Assembly: GCF_045762675.1 (NCBI RefSeq)
Contig: NZ_JBJDLK010000001.1
Span: 310,001 to 374,000 of the forward strand
Direction of reading: 5' to 3'
Source of the DNA: Elizabethkingia meningoseptica_A
GTDB lineage: Bacteria > Bacteroidota > Bacteroidia > Flavobacteriales > Weeksellaceae
Length of the DNA: 64,000 nt
This document shows, piece by piece, positions 18,301 through 26,857 of the stretch. Both the position numbers and the translations under genes were made by a program. A model generated the notes under the pieces. That model did no database searches. It worked only from the letters and a program-made list of their open reading frames with translations, and was not told where the DNA came from. Positions within the stretch are counted from its first letter, which is position 1. Each line of letters begins with the position of its first letter.

Positions 18301-18345
18301 GTTATAGAGGTTATAATGGTTATGGAAGTTATAATGGTTATGGAA
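18301..18345. repeat. 9-nt periodic tandem repeat between hisG and hisD
   Basis: Five 9-mers starting GTTAT can be read. Four of them form a perfect 18-bp direct repeat: GTTATAATGGTTATGGAA at 18310-18327 and again at 18328-18345. Unlike the other spacers its period is 9, not 7. Confidence 0.7.
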
Positions 18346-18384
18346 GGGTTGGGGTATAGTTCGTATTTCTGCTTTTGTATTTTG

Positions 18385-19239
18385 TCAGAGTATCATTTTT
18401 TCAATTTCCAGTACGAGTATGCCTTCGGCACCAAGTGCCTTTAATTGTTCTATAATTTCCCAGAAGGTATCTTCTTTGATTACAGAGTGTACAGATGACC
18501 AGCCTGCAGTAGCCAATGGAAGTACTGTAGGGGCTTTCATTCCCGGAAGAACATCGATAATTTCCTGTAATTTTTCGTTCGGGGCGTTTAGCAGAATGTA
18601 TTTGTTTTCTGCTGAATTCTGAACGGCTTTTATCCTGAACAACAATCTTTCAAGTATTTGTTGCTGGAGTGCCGGAAGATCTTTATTTGCGACAAGTACC
18701 GCTTCACTTTTCATGACGGTTTCTACCTGCTTAAGTCCGTTTGTAAGAAGAGTAGAACCGGTGCTTACAATATCAAAGATAGCATTGGCCAGTCCTATAC
18801 TTGGTGCAATTTCCACACTGCCGCCAATTTCTTCTATTTGTACATTGATATTATTTTTCCGGAAATATTCTGAAAGTATCTTAGGGTAAGAAGTTGCAAT
18901 CTTTTTGCCTTCAAAATAGCTTATTCCGCTGTATTCTTCATCTTTAGGAATAGCAAGGCACAGCTTGCATGTTGCAAAACCAAGTCTGGAAATAATATCG
19001 ATGTTTTTATTTTTTTCCAGTACTTCGTTTTCACCGAGAATACCTATGTCTACAACACCCTGTTCTACATATTGAGGGATATCGTCGTCACGGAGGAATA
19101 GTATTTCAATCGGGAAATTTTTAGCGGTGGCTTTCAGGATTCTGCTTCCGTTTGAAATATTAATGCCACATTCTTCAAGTAATTTAAGAGAGGTTTCGCT
19201 TAGTCTTCCTTTCTTCTGGATCGCAATTTTCAGATTCAT
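18385..19239 (-). CDS. hisG: ATP phosphoribosyltransferase, long form
   Basis: This 284-residue enzyme performs the first committed step, joining ATP to PRPP. The N-terminal part has LKIAIQKKGRLSE and the PRPP loop region DIVSTGSTLLTNGLK. Residues about 210-284 form the HisG_C regulatory domain (APNEKLQEIIDVLPGMKAPTV), so this is the long hexameric form, feedback-inhibited by histidine and independent of HisZ. It is the first structural gene, 105 bases after the leader peptide. Confidence 0.97.
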   Translation of the reverse strand: MNLKIAIQKKGRLSETSLKLLEECGINISNGSRILKATAKNFPIEILFLRDDDIPQYVEQGVVDIGILGENEVLEKNKNIDIISRLGFATCKLCLAIPKDEEYSGISYFEGKKIATSYPKILSEYFRKNNINVQIEEIGGSVEIAPSIGLANAIFDIVSTGSTLLTNGLKQVETVMKSEAVLVANKDLPALQQQILERLLFRIKAVQNSAENKYILLNAPNEKLQEIIDVLPGMKAPTVLPLATAGWSSVHSVIKEDTFWEIIEQLKALGAEGILVLEIEKMIL

Positions 19240-19280
19240 TTTTTAATTTTTTTGTAGTTTGGATCTGAGCAGCGATGCAG

Positions 19281-19318
19281 AAAAATAAAAAACCCGTCAT
19301 GACTGCTCAGACGGGTTT
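19281..19318 (-). terminator. his attenuator terminator hairpin
   Basis: AAACCCGTC (read from 19318) pairs with GACGGGTTT (19298-19290) over 9 bp with an 11-nt loop, followed by TTT-ATTTTT on the minus strand. It lies between the leader peptide stop and hisG, where an attenuator terminator is expected. Upstream complementary segments (for example TGCAC near 19364 and GTGCA near 19336) could form the competing pause structure. Confidence 0.85.
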
Positions 19319-19343
19319 ATCATTATTGTAAGTGTGCACATCA

Positions 19344-19403
19344 CTAACCAACTCGCCTGGTGCAAGAATAATGATGGTGATGATGTACAGCGTTGAATTG
19401 CAT
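19344..19403 (-). CDS. hisL: his operon leader peptide with five consecutive His codons
   Basis: A 19-codon frame (ATG at 19403, TAG ending at 19344) encodes MQFNAVHHHHHYSCTRRVG. The five histidine codons CAT CAT CAC CAT CAT in a row, the position upstream of hisG and the terminator hairpin right after it make this a histidine-sensing attenuator leader. When charged tRNA-His is scarce, a ribosome stalled on these codons should block the terminator and allow his expression. The promoter -7 box lies 22 bases upstream of the ATG. Confidence 0.9.
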   Translation of the reverse strand: MQFNAVHHHHHYSCTRRVG

Positions 19404-19425
19404 ATTTTTTGTATTTTCTACTCTG

Positions 19426-19455
19426 CAAATCTAAAACATATTTTTGAATTGCAAA
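19426..19455 (-). promoter_or_regulatory. his operon promoter (TTTG / TAGATTTG)
   Basis: On the minus strand TTTG (19455-19452), an 18-nt spacer and TAGATTTG (19433-19426) match the Bacteroidota -33/-7 pair. Transcription should start near 19419, about 16 nt before the leader ATG. Confidence 0.75.
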
Positions 19456-19479
19456 ATATTTTCAGATAAATTTTTATAA

Positions 19480-20889
19480 TTAGTGCTTTGTTCCGGTTAA
19501 ACTATCGCCGTCTGAGCTTTTCAGACGAAAGAAAATAAGGCTGGCAAAGGCGGTTAATATTCCCATGGTAAGGAAGGTATAGCGAAATACTGTTATAGAA
19601 TTTGAATGGTCTACCCACGGAAGATCACCGTATTTATTCAGAAGATAGGCACCCACAGATATACCTAAACTCATGGACAATTGTTGCATTACCATCAGAA
19701 GACTGTTACCGTTACTCGCATTTTTATTATCCAGATCCGACAGAGAAAGTGTATTCATAGTGGCCAACTGAATAGAGTTAACAGCGCCATAAATAACCAA
19801 AAGTGGAATTAGCAATGGTAAAGGCGTATTCTGGTCTGGTATGGCAAATAGTGAAATGATAATAGCAATGAGAATGGTATTAATAATCAATGTCTTTTTA
19901 TACCCGAGTTTTTTTACAATCGGTACTACCCATGGTTTTACCATAATAGTTGTAATTGCAGATGGTATAAGCATCATTCCCGATATAATGGCTGTATGTT
20001 TGAAGCCAACCTGAAATAAAAGAGGTAAAAGCAGTGGCATCCCACCAATTCCCAGCCGGGTAAGAAGATTGCCAAAAACACCAATTCTTAAGGTTCTTAT
20101 TTTGATAAGATTAAGATCTATAAGAGGATTATCTACTCTTTTAAAATGACGGTAATATAAATTCATTAAAAATATCCCTGCAAAAAATACCAAAATAAGC
20201 CACCAACCGTTAATTACTTTTTCAGAACCAAGCTCTATAGCGATGGTTAAGAGTAGGAGTGAACCGCTAAACAGAAGCATTCCGGTAAGATCGAATTTTT
20301 TGCCTTTGTTTATATAGTCAGGCATATACTTACGGGCGAAAAGTATTCCGGCAATCCCGATAGGGATATTGATCAGGAAATTCCAATGCCAGCTGGCAAC
20401 ATCTACAAGCCATCCTCCTAGCGTCGGACCTATGATTGGTCCTACTAAGCCCGGGATGGTAATGAAGTTAATAACCCCAAGAAGTTTATCTTTAGAGTAG
20501 GTATACAAAATCGCCAGACGTGAAACCGGAACCATCATGGATCCTCCGATAGCCTGAATAATCCGGGAAAGAATGAGGAGTCCTAAATTAGTAGAAAGAG
20601 CACAGAATAATGAGCCTGCAGTAAATATTCCGACAGCCCATATAAATATTTTTTTTGATCCAAACCGATCCGACAGCCAACCACTAAGTGGTATCAGTAA
20701 TGCCAGAATCAAAACATAAGAAATGATGATGGACTGCATGGTCAGCGGAGAGCGGTTCATGTCCTGTGCAATGGATGGTAAGGCTGTATTAAGAATAGTT
20801 CCGTCCAGTGACTGCATGAAAATTGCCAGAGCAGCGATCCATGGTAAAAATTTATAAGTATTGTTTAAATCTTTATTTGGGGCATTCAT
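19480..20889 (-). CDS. mdtD: MFS multidrug exporter, DHA2 family, MdtD-like
   Basis: The 469-residue inner-membrane antiporter has about 14 membrane helices. Its start (IFMQSLDGTILNTALPSIAQ) and WLSDRFGSKK, GGSMMVPVSRL and ASWHWNFLINIPIG closely follow E. coli MdtD, which has almost the same length (from memory). DHA2 members export hydrophobic drugs or small metabolites by proton antiport. It is monocistronic, with its own -7 box at 20934 and the fabF terminator just upstream. The MdtD assignment is at family level only; no membrane-fusion partner is nearby. Confidence 0.85.
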   Translation of the reverse strand: MNAPNKDLNNTYKFLPWIAALAIFMQSLDGTILNTALPSIAQDMNRSPLTMQSIIISYVLILALLIPLSGWLSDRFGSKKIFIWAVGIFTAGSLFCALSTNLGLLILSRIIQAIGGSMMVPVSRLAILYTYSKDKLLGVINFITIPGLVGPIIGPTLGGWLVDVASWHWNFLINIPIGIAGILFARKYMPDYINKGKKFDLTGMLLFSGSLLLLTIAIELGSEKVINGWWLILVFFAGIFLMNLYYRHFKRVDNPLIDLNLIKIRTLRIGVFGNLLTRLGIGGMPLLLPLLFQVGFKHTAIISGMMLIPSAITTIMVKPWVVPIVKKLGYKKTLIINTILIAIIISLFAIPDQNTPLPLLIPLLVIYGAVNSIQLATMNTLSLSDLDNKNASNGNSLLMVMQQLSMSLGISVGAYLLNKYGDLPWVDHSNSITVFRYTFLTMGILTAFASLIFFRLKSSDGDSLTGTKH

Positions 20890-20933
20890 TATGTTTTAGA
20901 TTATTCTTGTGTTGTTTTATTAAACGTCTTTCT

Positions 20934-20941
20934 CAAAGTTA
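20934..20941 (-). promoter_or_regulatory. -7 box (TAACTTTG) of the MFS exporter gene
   Basis: A consensus TANNTTTG box lies 45 bases upstream of the ATG at 20889 and directly after the fabF terminator. Confidence 0.6.
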
Positions 20942-20950
20942 ATAATAAAA

Positions 20951-20974
20951 AAAGAGCTTTAATTAAAGCTCTTT
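20951..20974 (-). terminator. fabF terminator overlapping the fabF stop codon
   Basis: AAAGAGCTTTAA and its complement form a perfect 24-base palindrome followed by seven T on the minus strand. The left arm contains the last Lys, Glu and Leu codons and the TAA stop of fabF. Confidence 0.8.
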
Positions 20975-22201
20975 AAATACTACTGTACTGTTATGTCCTC
21001 CGAAACCAAATGCGTTACTCATTGCAGTTTTTACTTCTTTGTGTAATGCTTTATTGAATACAATCTGTATATCTTCCGGAATTTCCGGATCTGGTTGAAC
21101 CATATTGATGGTAGGAGGGACTATATTATCATTTATGGACTTAATAGAAATAATGGCTTCAATAGCTCCGGCAGCTCCAAGTAAGTGCCCTGTCATAGAC
21201 TTTGTAGAACTTACATGAAGATTCCTGGATCCGTTGAAAACTGTTTTAACGGCATTTACCTCAGCAATATCGCCAATTGGAGTGGATGTTGCATGAAGAT
21301 TCAGATAATCCAGTTCTTCGGGTTTTATACCTGCTTCTTCCAATGCAAGCTGCATGGATTTGGAAGCACCTATTCCTTCCGGATGAGGTGACGTAATATG
21401 GTAAGCATCGGCTGTCATTGCAGCACCTGCAATTTCCGCATATATTTTAGCACCTCTGGCTTTTGCATGTTCATATTCTTCCAGTATCAGAGCAGCACCA
21501 CCTTCACCCATTACAAATCCATCACGATCTTTATCAAAAGGTCTGCTGGCTGTCTGCGGATCGTCATTTCTGGCTGTCATAGCCTTTAATGCAGCGAATC
21601 CACCAAAAGATGCCGGTGTAATCCCTGCTTCTGAGCCTCCGGTAATAAATGCTTTAGCTTTTCCTAAACGGATGTAATTGAAAGCATCCATAATAGCACT
21701 GTTTCCGGTAGCACAAGCAGATACAGGGGTATAATTGATTCCCTGTAAACCAAACTTCATAGAAATAAGACCGGAAGCCATATTGACGAGCAACTTAGGA
21801 ATGAAGAAGGGGTTGAAACGCGGGTTATGATCTCCGGCGATATAATTTTCTACTTCTGCTTCGAAAGTCTTCATACCGCCCTGTCCGGTTCCCCAGATCA
21901 CTCCAAAATCAAACGGATCCATTTCAGATACCTCAATACCGGCATCTTCCATTGCCTGTGCAGCACTGTATAATGCATATTGTGTGAAAAGATCACTACG
22001 CTTAATTTCATTTTTATCCAGATACCTTGAAGGCTCAAAGTCCTTTACCTCACAGGCAACATGTGTTCTGAAACGGTCGGCATCGAAGTGGGTGACTTTA
22101 TTTCCTGCGCTTTTTCCTGCGGTGATATTACTCCAGAATTCATCAATGTTATTTCCTAAAGGATTAATAGTTCCTAATCCTGTAACAACAACTCTTTTCA
22201 T
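20963..22201 (-). CDS. fabF: Beta-ketoacyl-ACP synthase II
   Basis: This 412-residue condensing enzyme elongates fatty acids in the cytoplasm. The start MKRVVVTGLGTINPLG is typical. The active-site Cys lies in PVSACATGNSAI, the catalytic His residues in LHATSTPIGD and STKSMTGHLLGAAG, and the end is FGFGGHNSTVVFKEL. An in-frame ATG at 22246 would add 15 residues, but the -7 box TATATTTG at 22244-22251 overlaps it, so 22201 is the start. No acpP or other fab gene is adjacent. Confidence 0.96.
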   Translation of the reverse strand: MKRVVVTGLGTINPLGNNIDEFWSNITAGKSAGNKVTHFDADRFRTHVACEVKDFEPSRYLDKNEIKRSDLFTQYALYSAAQAMEDAGIEVSEMDPFDFGVIWGTGQGGMKTFEAEVENYIAGDHNPRFNPFFIPKLLVNMASGLISMKFGLQGINYTPVSACATGNSAIMDAFNYIRLGKAKAFITGGSEAGITPASFGGFAALKAMTARNDDPQTASRPFDKDRDGFVMGEGGAALILEEYEHAKARGAKIYAEIAGAAMTADAYHITSPHPEGIGASKSMQLALEEAGIKPEELDYLNLHATSTPIGDIAEVNAVKTVFNGSRNLHVSSTKSMTGHLLGAAGAIEAIISIKSINDNIVPPTINMVQPDPEIPEDIQIVFNKALHKEVKTAMSNAFGFGGHNSTVVFKEL

Positions 22202-22243
22202 TGTAAACTTTATATAAAAAATCTGAGTTTTTAAAACGAACTG

Positions 22244-22251
22244 CAAATATA
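22244..22251 (-). promoter_or_regulatory. -7 box (TATATTTG) of fabF; decides the start
   Basis: A consensus box 42 bases upstream of the ATG at 22201. It overlaps the only longer in-frame start, excluding it. Confidence 0.65.
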
Positions 22252-22312
22252 CGGCAACTCGAATAAATTATGCTATAGATAATATGTATTGTGGTAAAAA
22301 GCTTCAGAAATT

Positions 22313-23197
22313 TTATTTTAGTGACGTTGCCGGTAACGGAACAAAATCCGTTTCACCGGGAACCTTTGGAAACTTTTGATCTTTCCAGTCGTGTTTTGCC
22401 TGTTCAATTACCTGTTTATCAGAGTTTACAAAATTCCAGTGAATATAGCGTTCTTCCGGGAAAGGCTCACCACCAAATATGTAAACCGTAGTATTGGCAT
22501 CCATTTCAAATTCACATAATTTTGCATCTTTTGCAATCAAAATGAATTTTGGCTCATAGGTATTGCCCTCACTTTTGATATTTCCTTCCAGAATGTACAA
22601 TGCACTTTCTCCGTAAAGGTCACTTCCGATGCTTATTTTTGCAGGACTGTCCCCGGTTTTTATCTCCAGAAAATATAATTTGCTGTGTACGGGTACCGGA
22701 GATATTTTTCCAAAAGCTTCACCGGCAATCAGTTTATAATGCACACCGTCCTGTTCCCATGCAGGAATGTCAGATGCTTCGATATGGTGAAAACTAGGTT
22801 CACTTGCTTCCAGATGTTTTGGTAATGCTACCCAGATTTGTAATCCATGTAATCTTTTGTCGGTATGACGAAGGTATTCAGGTGTTCTTTCAGAATGTAC
22901 AACACCTTTACCGGCAGTCATCCAGTTTACAGCTCCGGGCTGTATTTCTATAGCCGAGCCAATACTGTCTCTGTGAAAGATAGCACCTTCGAACAGATAG
23001 GTCAATGTAGAAAGCCCGATATGCGGGTGTGGAGGTACATCGAGATTTTGATAATCTTTGAGTTCTGCCGGTCCCATGTGGTCGATGAAAACAAAAGGTC
23101 CGACTGCTCTTTTTTCAATGAACGGAAGAAGTCTTCCTACCATAAAGTTTCCAATATCAGCTGCTCTTTCGGGGATGATGATTCCTATATTTGACAT
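22313..23197 (-). CDS. Pirin family protein
   Basis: The 294-residue bicupin has the pirin N-domain with metal ligands in PPHPHIGLSTLTYLFEG, the next His in FHRDSIG, and the Glu in GKGVVHSERTPE. The C-terminal cupin (about 175-290) has LYILEGNIKSEG. Pirins bind iron; some oxidise quercetin. It is adjacent to the GNAT gene and 630 bases from a second pirin gene at 23829; the two share the architecture but are clearly diverged. Confidence 0.93.
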   Translation of the reverse strand: MSNIGIIIPERAADIGNFMVGRLLPFIEKRAVGPFVFIDHMGPAELKDYQNLDVPPHPHIGLSTLTYLFEGAIFHRDSIGSAIEIQPGAVNWMTAGKGVVHSERTPEYLRHTDKRLHGLQIWVALPKHLEASEPSFHHIEASDIPAWEQDGVHYKLIAGEAFGKISPVPVHSKLYFLEIKTGDSPAKISIGSDLYGESALYILEGNIKSEGNTYEPKFILIAKDAKLCEFEMDANTTVYIFGGEPFPEERYIHWNFVNSDKQVIEQAKHDWKDQKFPKVPGETDFVPLPATSLK

Positions 23198-23215
23198 GAT
23201 TTTTTATTTTTTTGT

Positions 23216-23518
23216 TTATAAAGAAGTTACATTATCGGCTACAATTCTTTTCCATTCCGGATGTCTCTTGATATAAGCTACTACAAGCGGGCAAAGCGGA
23301 TTAAGCTTTTTTCCGCTCTCTTCAATCGCAGCAAGTGTTTTTTCAATAACAGCAGTAGATGCTCCCAGTCCCTGAAGAGCGGGTTCAACTTCCGTATGGA
23401 GTAATGTAATGGTACCATCACTTTCTCTGTAAGTAATAAATGCTTTGCTGCCGTCGATTTCGATTTCGTATTGCTTTGGTGTTTTTACTAATGGGATGTT
23501 TTCAAATTCTGGTTTCAT
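23216..23518 (-). CDS. GNAT-like N-acetyltransferase, YjdJ type
   Basis: The 100-residue minimal GNAT domain has FITYRESDGTITLLHTEV, then the acetyl-CoA loop region ALQGLGASTAVIEKTL and the end PLCPLVVAYIKRHPEW, which defines the small YjdJ-type family. Substrates are unknown. It is 18 bases upstream of the first pirin gene and probably shares its transcript. Confidence 0.9.
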   Translation of the reverse strand: MKPEFENIPLVKTPKQYEIEIDGSKAFITYRESDGTITLLHTEVEPALQGLGASTAVIEKTLAAIEESGKKLNPLCPLVVAYIKRHPEWKRIVADNVTSL

Positions 23519-23828
23519 AATATTTGTTTTGGATATTTTTGATGATTTTTATCTGATAACAAATCATATTTGGGTGATAATTAAGAAGAAAAGTGTTGAA
23601 TATTTAGTTTACTGAACCACAAAAGAAACAAAAGTTTTTTCAGGAAAAAGAGAAGTTTCAAGAGTACAAAAAAGACTTATTACTTTTTATAGTTTTCTTT
23701 TTTTAGCTTTTTCTTCATATACAACTATCATTTTTATTCTTTTGTTTCTTTTGCGGTTTATAAAAAATAACATATAAAATGTCTGGTTATTTCTTCCGGT
23801 TGCCCTTAATCATAATCTATATTTGATA
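23519..23828. repeat. 310-base intergenic region with a long imperfect inverted repeat
   Basis: AACCACAAAAGAAACAAAAG at 23615-23634 and CTTTTGTTTCTTTTGCGGTT at 23739-23758 are inverted copies with one mismatch in 20, separated by 104 bases of mostly A/T sequence. The 144-base unit has the layout of a miniature inverted-repeat element or a long hairpin. No coding frame is convincing, and no clear target duplication is visible. Confidence 0.55.
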
Positions 23829-24704
23829 TTAGTCTTGTAAAGTTCCGAATTTTCCTCTATTAAAATCATCAAAAGCCTGAATAATTTCTTCACGGGTATT
23901 CATTACAAAAGGACCGTGTGCGAAAATAGGTTCGTTGATAGGTTCTCCACTCATAATAAGAACAACAGCATCTTCAGTAGCTTCAATACTAAAGTCTTCA
24001 CCCTGATTTTCAAAAAGGACAAAATGATCCGTAGAAACATCGGAACCGTTTACTTTAATTTTTCCTTCAATTACCAATACAGCAGTATTGTAAGCTGCCG
24101 GAAAACTGAAATCTGCTTTTCCGCCGGCATTTAATTTAGCATTCATCAGATTTACCGGTGTAAAAGTAAAGGCAGGACCTTTATTTCCGTTATAATCTCC
24201 GGCAATCACTTCAATGACTCCTGCATGATCCGGTAAGTCTACTTTGGTCATGCCGGCATTTGTGATGGCCTGATATTTTGGATCGGACTTTTTATCTTTT
24301 GCAGGAAGGTTTACCCACAATTGTACCATCTGAAACTCTCCACCAGTACGGCTAAAGTTTTCTTCATGGTATTCTTTGTGTAAAACGCCGGATGCTGCGG
24401 TCATCCATTGTACATCGCCTTCTCCGATAACGCCGCCGCCACCGCTGCTGTCGTGGTGCGCTACGCGTCCCTTATAGGCAATGGTTACTGTTTCGAATCC
24501 TTTATGCGGGTGTACGCCAACGCCTTTAATGTGGTCACTTGGAGGAAAGACGAATTTAGAATTATAATCAAGCAAGATAAACGGGCTCATACGTTCCATA
24601 CTAAGACCGGGAATTCCCGGAATAAAGTTGTGTACACGGAATCCGTCTCCTACGAAGTGAGTTCCTTGAGGTGCTATAACTGCTTCTATTTTTTTTGTGT
24701 TCAT
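23829..24704 (-). CDS. Pirin family protein (second)
   Basis: The 291-residue bicupin has ligands in GVHPHKGFETVTIAYKG, the HH of VAHHDSSGGGG, and Glu in SGVLHKEYHEE. The C-terminal cupin holds AVLVIEGKIKVNG. A glycine run GGGG follows the second metal motif. Compared with the gene at 22313 it has the same domain order but low identity. It could be an iron-binding regulator or a quercetinase (family knowledge; not decidable here). Confidence 0.93.
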   Translation of the reverse strand: MNTKKIEAVIAPQGTHFVGDGFRVHNFIPGIPGLSMERMSPFILLDYNSKFVFPPSDHIKGVGVHPHKGFETVTIAYKGRVAHHDSSGGGGVIGEGDVQWMTAASGVLHKEYHEENFSRTGGEFQMVQLWVNLPAKDKKSDPKYQAITNAGMTKVDLPDHAGVIEVIAGDYNGNKGPAFTFTPVNLMNAKLNAGGKADFSFPAAYNTAVLVIEGKIKVNGSDVSTDHFVLFENQGEDFSIEATEDAVVLIMSGEPINEPIFAHGPFVMNTREEIIQAFDDFNRGKFGTLQD

Positions 24705-24777
24705 GATGTTAGATTTAAGGTGTTATTAAATTAATAAGTTAATTGGTTAATACTTGATACAACCGTTATTTGCGAGT

Positions 24778-24805
24778 TGTAAACTGTAAATAATTAACTG
24801 TAAAC
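24778..24805. repeat. 7-nt periodic repeat (TGTAAAC)
   Basis: Four heptads (TGTAAAC, TGTAAAT, AATTAAC, TGTAAAC) are preceded by a looser AT-rich periodic stretch from 24721. The TGTAAAC unit is the complement of GTTTACA at 8431-8444. Confidence 0.5.
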
Positions 24806-24807
24806 TT

Positions 24808-25173
24808 TTATGGTCTGTTACAATACAATGGATGACTGGCAAACATATTATCTGTAAAAGAATAATTCTGTTGTTTTTGTGTTTTTAATTCTTCTGCAGT
24901 CTGATTCGTTTTTTCTATAATTTCATCGACTGATGAAAAAGGAAATACAGTAACATCAGATTGTTGGAATCCAGCAATTTTCTGAAGTTTAATCAGTGTA
25001 TTTTTACCAAAACTTTTATCCAGAGCGATGAGATCAAAATCAATACTCTGCATTTTTTCAATAGCAGATTCTGTATTTTCTGCTAATGTGATTTTCCAAT
25101 TGCTGAACTGGCTGGAATCAATCTGTTGGTTAGTAACCAAAAGCATTTCTAATGTTTTCATAATAGCGCTCAT
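24808..25173 (-). CDS. Hypothetical protein with degenerate receiver-like pattern
   Basis: The 121-residue soluble protein has an N-terminal stretch (LEMLLVTNQQ, then IDFDLIALDKSFGKNTLIKL) that follows a beta-alpha rhythm like a response-regulator receiver, with Asp in place of the phosphoacceptor region. The second half is divergent and Gln-rich. Similarity to receivers is only a visual impression. The start at 25173 or 25161 is undecided; a -7 box lies 11 bases before the former. Function unknown. Confidence 0.65.
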   Translation of the reverse strand: MSAIMKTLEMLLVTNQQIDSSQFSNWKITLAENTESAIEKMQSIDFDLIALDKSFGKNTLIKLQKIAGFQQSDVTVFPFSSVDEIIEKTNQTAEELKTQKQQNYSFTDNMFASHPLYCNRP

Positions 25174-25184
25174 TTTTTATAGTA

Positions 25185-25192
25185 CAAAGATA
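25185..25192 (-). promoter_or_regulatory. -7 box (TATCTTTG)
   Basis: A consensus box 11 bases upstream of the ATG at 25173 of the 121-residue protein gene, implying a very short 5' leader. Confidence 0.55.
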
Positions 25193-25522
25193 GGGTATGA
25201 GCATCGCGAAAGAATTGATGTAGGATAAGATGTAACGCTTTGAAAGCAGAAGTGTACGATAGCTATTTTCTATTAAAATAAAAACGCAACGAATATTTAT
25301 TTAATGCCAATTAAGGGGTAGAAAATCAGAAAAAAAAGATAATAAACTGTTGCTATTTTTTACATAATAAATTGATAGTAAGTGTATTAATGATTAGTTT
25401 TAAGTATTGTAAACAACATGGTTAATCAGACTAAGGCTATTAATATTAATAAAAATATATGAGTATGTATGCGAAAAATATGAACAAGAGCTTCAATATG
25501 TTTACCAATAAATGAGCATCTT
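25193..25522. other. AT-rich gap with no gene seen
   Basis: These 330 bases lie after the stop of the 444-residue membrane-protein gene. They are strongly AT-rich with stop codons in all frames that I checked. I see no hairpin terminator, no continuation of the serine hydrolase whose 5' stub lies at 26854-26988, and no repeat. Confidence 0.5.
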
Positions 25523-26857
25523 TTAATTAGATCTTATCAATAAAACAAACAATTCAATTTTCCCGATTACTTTAACTGTAATTTCAAGAGAAAATACATT
25601 GTTGCTATAATTATAACTTTTATTGTTCAAAATAGAGTTAAAAATATACTGCGGTACTTGCAGTGTACATAATCTAAATATTTCTTCTACACATTCTCTA
25701 AACTTTAAGATAGCTTCTTCACGCTCTTCGATGCTATGAACAGATAGTGATAACTTTAGTTGATGGATATGTAACTCTTCACCATGCAATGAAAGTAATA
25801 AATTAGATAGTCCATACGGTTGAATATAATAATAATTATTGCTACAATAAAACTCATCTAAACCATGTAGTTGATTCCATTCGCTTAATTCTCCTATTCC
25901 TATAGTGGATAGAGATTTACAGCATGCATCAATATCATTGAATAATTGAATCTTCATTTTATTGGTAATAGGCACCTTTTTATATGCAGGGGATGCTGCT
26001 GCTTGTTTGATATATTTTCGGTAATCTATACCCTCGTCATATGTAAGAAATCCTATCTTTTTCCAGATTCGATGTATGCGTTTAAAGCTAAAGTGGCTAT
26101 AATAAAGTGTATATATTTTTATCTTTAACCGTTCAATTTTACCTTTATCTTTAAATATCACATTGCTGGCAACAAACATATTCTCATATTTCATGTACAA
26201 TGCTAGTAACCAGAAATAAGGAATGGAGGAAACTGTTAAAATAATTGGAAGTACAAATTGTTTCGAGATGTCGACCCAAGAAACAGTTTTAAATTCTAAT
26301 ATTGTTTTATATAATGCAAACATTATATATATAAAGCCAATAATTCCTAGGAATTGATTTAAGCAGGAACTAACTTTCTTATGTTCTTTACTTGTTTCGG
26401 CAGAGATTTCAGAATAAGCACTTAACATACCTAAAAATGCCAAGCAGGGAAATATTATTAATTCTGTCAATAGGTTGAATGTGTATAAATTAACAAAAAA
26501 TTCAATAATAACAGTAAAAGAAATACTACTTTTAATTAGTCGCCCAAAATAGCTGATATCCCTTACTTTAATTAGACTAAAGAAAACAGCTAATGCGGAG
26601 AATAAAAACCAGATAATAGTGTCTTTTAATAGAGATATATTCCAAAAATTAAACTTCCATAGCGAAATAACAATTAGACATATATAAATGATAAAAGAAA
26701 AGTAGATGGTTGTCAGTTTAGGATCAAATGCAAATTTTGCGATTTCCTTTAAATGGAATTTTCCTTTACCCCAAACTAAAAAGACTATAAAAAGAACTAA
26801 AAACCAGAAGATTAAAGCTAATTCTCTATTTGAAAATATGTTAATCAAGTTACTCAT
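25523..26857 (-). CDS. Hypothetical 7-TM membrane protein, accessory-looking
   Basis: The 444-residue protein starts with about seven hydrophobic helices (residues about 13-240), followed by a cytoplasmic C-terminal region of about 200 residues without a motif I know. The gene is visibly richer in A/T and in rarer codons such as ATA and TTA than its neighbours. Its ATG overlaps (ATGA) the stop of a 44-codon frame that resembles the start of a secreted serine hydrolase, and it is followed by 330 empty bases. This looks like an acquired gene inserted behind a truncated one (inference). Function unknown. Confidence 0.7.
   Translation of the reverse strand: MSNLINIFSNRELALIFWFLVLFIVFLVWGKGKFHLKEIAKFAFDPKLTTIYFSFIIYICLIVISLWKFNFWNISLLKDTIIWFLFSALAVFFSLIKVRDISYFGRLIKSSISFTVIIEFFVNLYTFNLLTELIIFPCLAFLGMLSAYSEISAETSKEHKKVSSCLNQFLGIIGFIYIMFALYKTILEFKTVSWVDISKQFVLPIILTVSSIPYFWLLALYMKYENMFVASNVIFKDKGKIERLKIKIYTLYYSHFSFKRIHRIWKKIGFLTYDEGIDYRKYIKQAAASPAYKKVPITNKMKIQLFNDIDACCKSLSTIGIGELSEWNQLHGLDEFYCSNNYYYIQPYGLSNLLLSLHGEELHIHQLKLSLSVHSIEEREEAILKFRECVEEIFRLCTLQVPQYIFNSILNNKSYNYSNNVFSLEITVKVIGKIELFVLLIRSN

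Noticed and set aside
24808..25173. True response-regulator receiver
   Set aside because: The beta-alpha rhythm is suggestive but the acidic triad and the Thr/Lys switch residues are not all present, so it is left as hypothetical.
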